Shown piece after piece: positions 14,130-15,471 of a stretch of 15,471 nucleotides of DNA (the stretch's first letter is position 1; every line of letters begins with the position of its first letter). The position numbers were made by a program, and so were the translations under genes. The stretch lies in assembly GCA_025362155.1 (NCBI GenBank), contig JANYHX010000262.1, positions 1 through 15,471 on the forward strand. Direction: 5' to 3'. Source of the DNA: Gallionella sp. Its GTDB lineage: Bacteria; Pseudomonadota; Gammaproteobacteria; Burkholderiales; Gallionellaceae. The notes beneath the pieces were generated by a model. The model did no database searches, was not told the origin of the DNA, and saw nothing but the letters and a program-made list of their open reading frames with translations.

Positions 14130-15471
14130 CTAGAACTTACCATACAGCTTGCGCCCGCGTATCCGCGCGCGATGCGCGCGGCGTTGTTCGCCCTCGGTGA
14201 GCGGCTTGGGCTTGCTACCCTCGAATGGATTTTTACTGGAGTTGTATTGAATTCTCAGCGGCGTGCCTTTCAGCTTGAAAATTTCGCAGAAGGTGCGCTC
14301 CAGATAGCGCGTATAGCTCGCAGATACGTCATCCAGGCCGCTGCCGTGGATCACGATCAGGGGTGGATTACTGCCGCCCTGATGGGCGTAGCGCATTTTC
14401 GGAGTGAAGCGCCCGCCCTTGGGCGGCGCCTGCTTTTCCAATGCGCCTATCAGTGCACGGGTCAGTTTCGGCGTAGACAGTTTGGACATCGCCGCCGCAT
14501 ACGCCTCGTCCACGGACTTCAGCACGTTCGCAATGCCGTTCCCATGCAGCGCAGAGATATGATGCAGCTTGGCGAAGCTCAAAAAATGCAGCTTGCGTTC
14601 GATATCACGCTTGACCTGATCGCGGTGATGTTCATCCAGGCCGTCCCATTTGTTGACTGCGAGCACCAGCGCACGTCCCGCTTGCAGCACATAGTCGGCG
14701 ACGTGCGCATCCTGTTCGGTGATCTGGTCACGGGCATCGACCACCAGCACTACCACGTTGGCGTCTTCAATTGCCTGCATGGTTTTAATTACGGAAAATT
14801 TTTCCACCGCCTCTTCGACTTTGCCGCGACGACGTACACCAGCCGTGTCAATGATGGTGTATTGCTTGCCATCGCGTTCGAAGTCGATGTAAATGCTGTC
14901 GCGTGTGGTGCCGGGCTGGTCAAACGCGATCACGCGCTGTTCGCCGAGGATGGCGTTTACCAAGGTGGACTTGCCGACATTCGGACGGCCCACAATGGCC
15001 AGCTTGGGCGGGTGTTCATGGTTAGTTTCTTCCTCAGCTGATTTTTCGTCCTCAGGCGGGAAATTCTCCAGCGCGATTTCGACCACTTCGTTTACATTGT
15101 CGCCATGCGCCGAAGAAATCGGCAGTGGTTCGCCCAGACCCAGCTCGAAAAAATCCACGGTGACTTTGGCCCGCGCCATGCCTTCGGCCTTGTTGACCAG
15201 CAGCAAAATTGGTTTACCGGTCTTGCGCAATTGCTCGGCAATAATGGCGTCCTGCGGGGTGCATCCGGCGCGCCCATCGACCAGAAACATGACCACGTCC
15301 GCTTCGTCCACCGCTTGACGGCTTTGCTTGGCCATCTCGAACAGGATGCCGTCCTTGGCAACCGGCTCCAGCCCGCCCGTGTCCACCACCAGATAGGGCC
15401 TATCCCCTACCCTGCCGCGTCCATAATGACGGTCGCGCGTCAGCCCCGGCTGGTCGGCGACCAACGCGTCA
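14130..15471 (-). CDS. der: ribosome-assembly GTPase Der (EngA), 5' end outside window
   Basis: Double-domain GTPase needed for 50S subunit maturation. The first G domain lacks its P-loop, which lies beyond the right edge; visible are [16 protein letters not shown] (switch), DTGG (G3) and NKAE (G4). The acidic linker EDEKSAEEE leads to a complete second G domain with [16 protein letters not shown] (G1), [10 protein letters not shown] (G3), NKWD (G4) and SALHG (G5). The KH-like C-terminal domain includes [10 protein letters not shown] and the [19 protein letters not shown] segment. The frame is open to base 15471, so there is no sign of truncation other than the window edge. It is a housekeeping gene and marks the core-genome border of the metal-resistance region. 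No terminator hairpin with a T-run is seen after its TAG. Confidence 0.97.
   Translation of the reverse strand, partial: DALVADQPGLTRDRHYGRGRVGDRPYLVVDTGGLEPVAKDGILFEMAKQSRQAVDEADVVMFLVDGRAGCTPQDAIIAEQLRKTGKPILLLVNKAEGMARAKVTVDFFELGLGEPLPISSAHGDNVNEVVEIALENFPPEDEKSAEEETNHEHPPKLAIVGRPNVGKSTLVNAILGEQRVIAFDQPGTTRDSIYIDFERDGKQYTIIDTAGVRRRGKVEEAVEKFSVIKTMQAIEDANVVVLVVDARDQITEQDAHVADYVLQAGRALVLAVNKWDGLDEHHRDQVKRDIERKLHFLSFAKLHHISALHGNGIANVLKSVDEAYAAAMSKLSTPKLTRALIGALEKQAPPKGGRFTPKMRYAHQGGSNPPLIVIHGSGLDDVSASYTRYLERTFCEIFKLKGTPLRIQYNSSKNPFEGSKPKPLTEGEQRRAHRARIRGRKLYGKF

Noticed and set aside
14118..15041. 307-codon open frame on the plus strand
   Set aside because: It is the antisense shadow of der, which is unmistakable on the minus strand.

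Overview
The window is a stretch of a Gram-negative chromosome, most probably a betaproteobacterium (Nitrosomonadales/Gallionellaceae-like). This placement is inference from the mix of an IS5-type element, a CusCBA efflux operon, a CHASE2 operon and der; no rRNA or other marker is present to prove it. Every confident gene lies on the minus strand, so in the direction of transcription the window reads from its right end to its left end.

Reading that way: (1) 15471-14130, the GTPase gene der, lacking its 5' end. (2) 14071-7106, a copper/silver efflux locus: a small secreted Cys/His protein, then cusC, cusB and cusA. cusB and its neighbours overlap by ATGA junctions. A DUF559 (Vsr-like) nuclease gene sits between cusB and cusA. 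(3) 6931-4097, a 944-residue P2A (SERCA-like) cation ATPase that looks more GC-rich than its neighbours. (4) 4096-3661, gene debris: a piece of a P1B metal ATPase, a small ORF, and the last 39 codons of a second cusA-type gene. (5) 3664-476, a three-gene operon encoding a CHASE2 membrane sensor, an SH3-domain secreted protein and an M48 metalloprotease. (6) 457-1, one end of an IS5-family insertion sequence lying 14 bases beyond the M48 stop codon.

The most unusual signal is a family of GC-rich palindromic elements in the cus operon. One double copy lies between cusB and cusA and supplies the last ten codons and the stop of the DUF559 nuclease. Two more lie inside the cusA reading frame without breaking it, adding Pro/Gly/His-rich peptides to the TM4-TM5 and TM10-TM11 cytoplasmic loops. 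These loops are equivalent in the two pseudo-symmetric halves of an RND pump. A further hairpin codes for part of the CusA C-terminal tail. The nuclease may be the partner enzyme that spreads the elements, as RAYT transposases are for REP sequences; that link is a hypothesis.

The second notable structure is a perfect 38-base direct repeat (3740-3777 and 7224-7261) formed by the ends of the two cusA-type genes. It brackets the P2A ATPase and the debris. The stop of the truncated copy overlaps the CHASE2 start by ATGA. The simplest reading is that cusA once ran straight into the CHASE2 operon, and that single-crossover integration of foreign DNA carrying the ATPase separated them.
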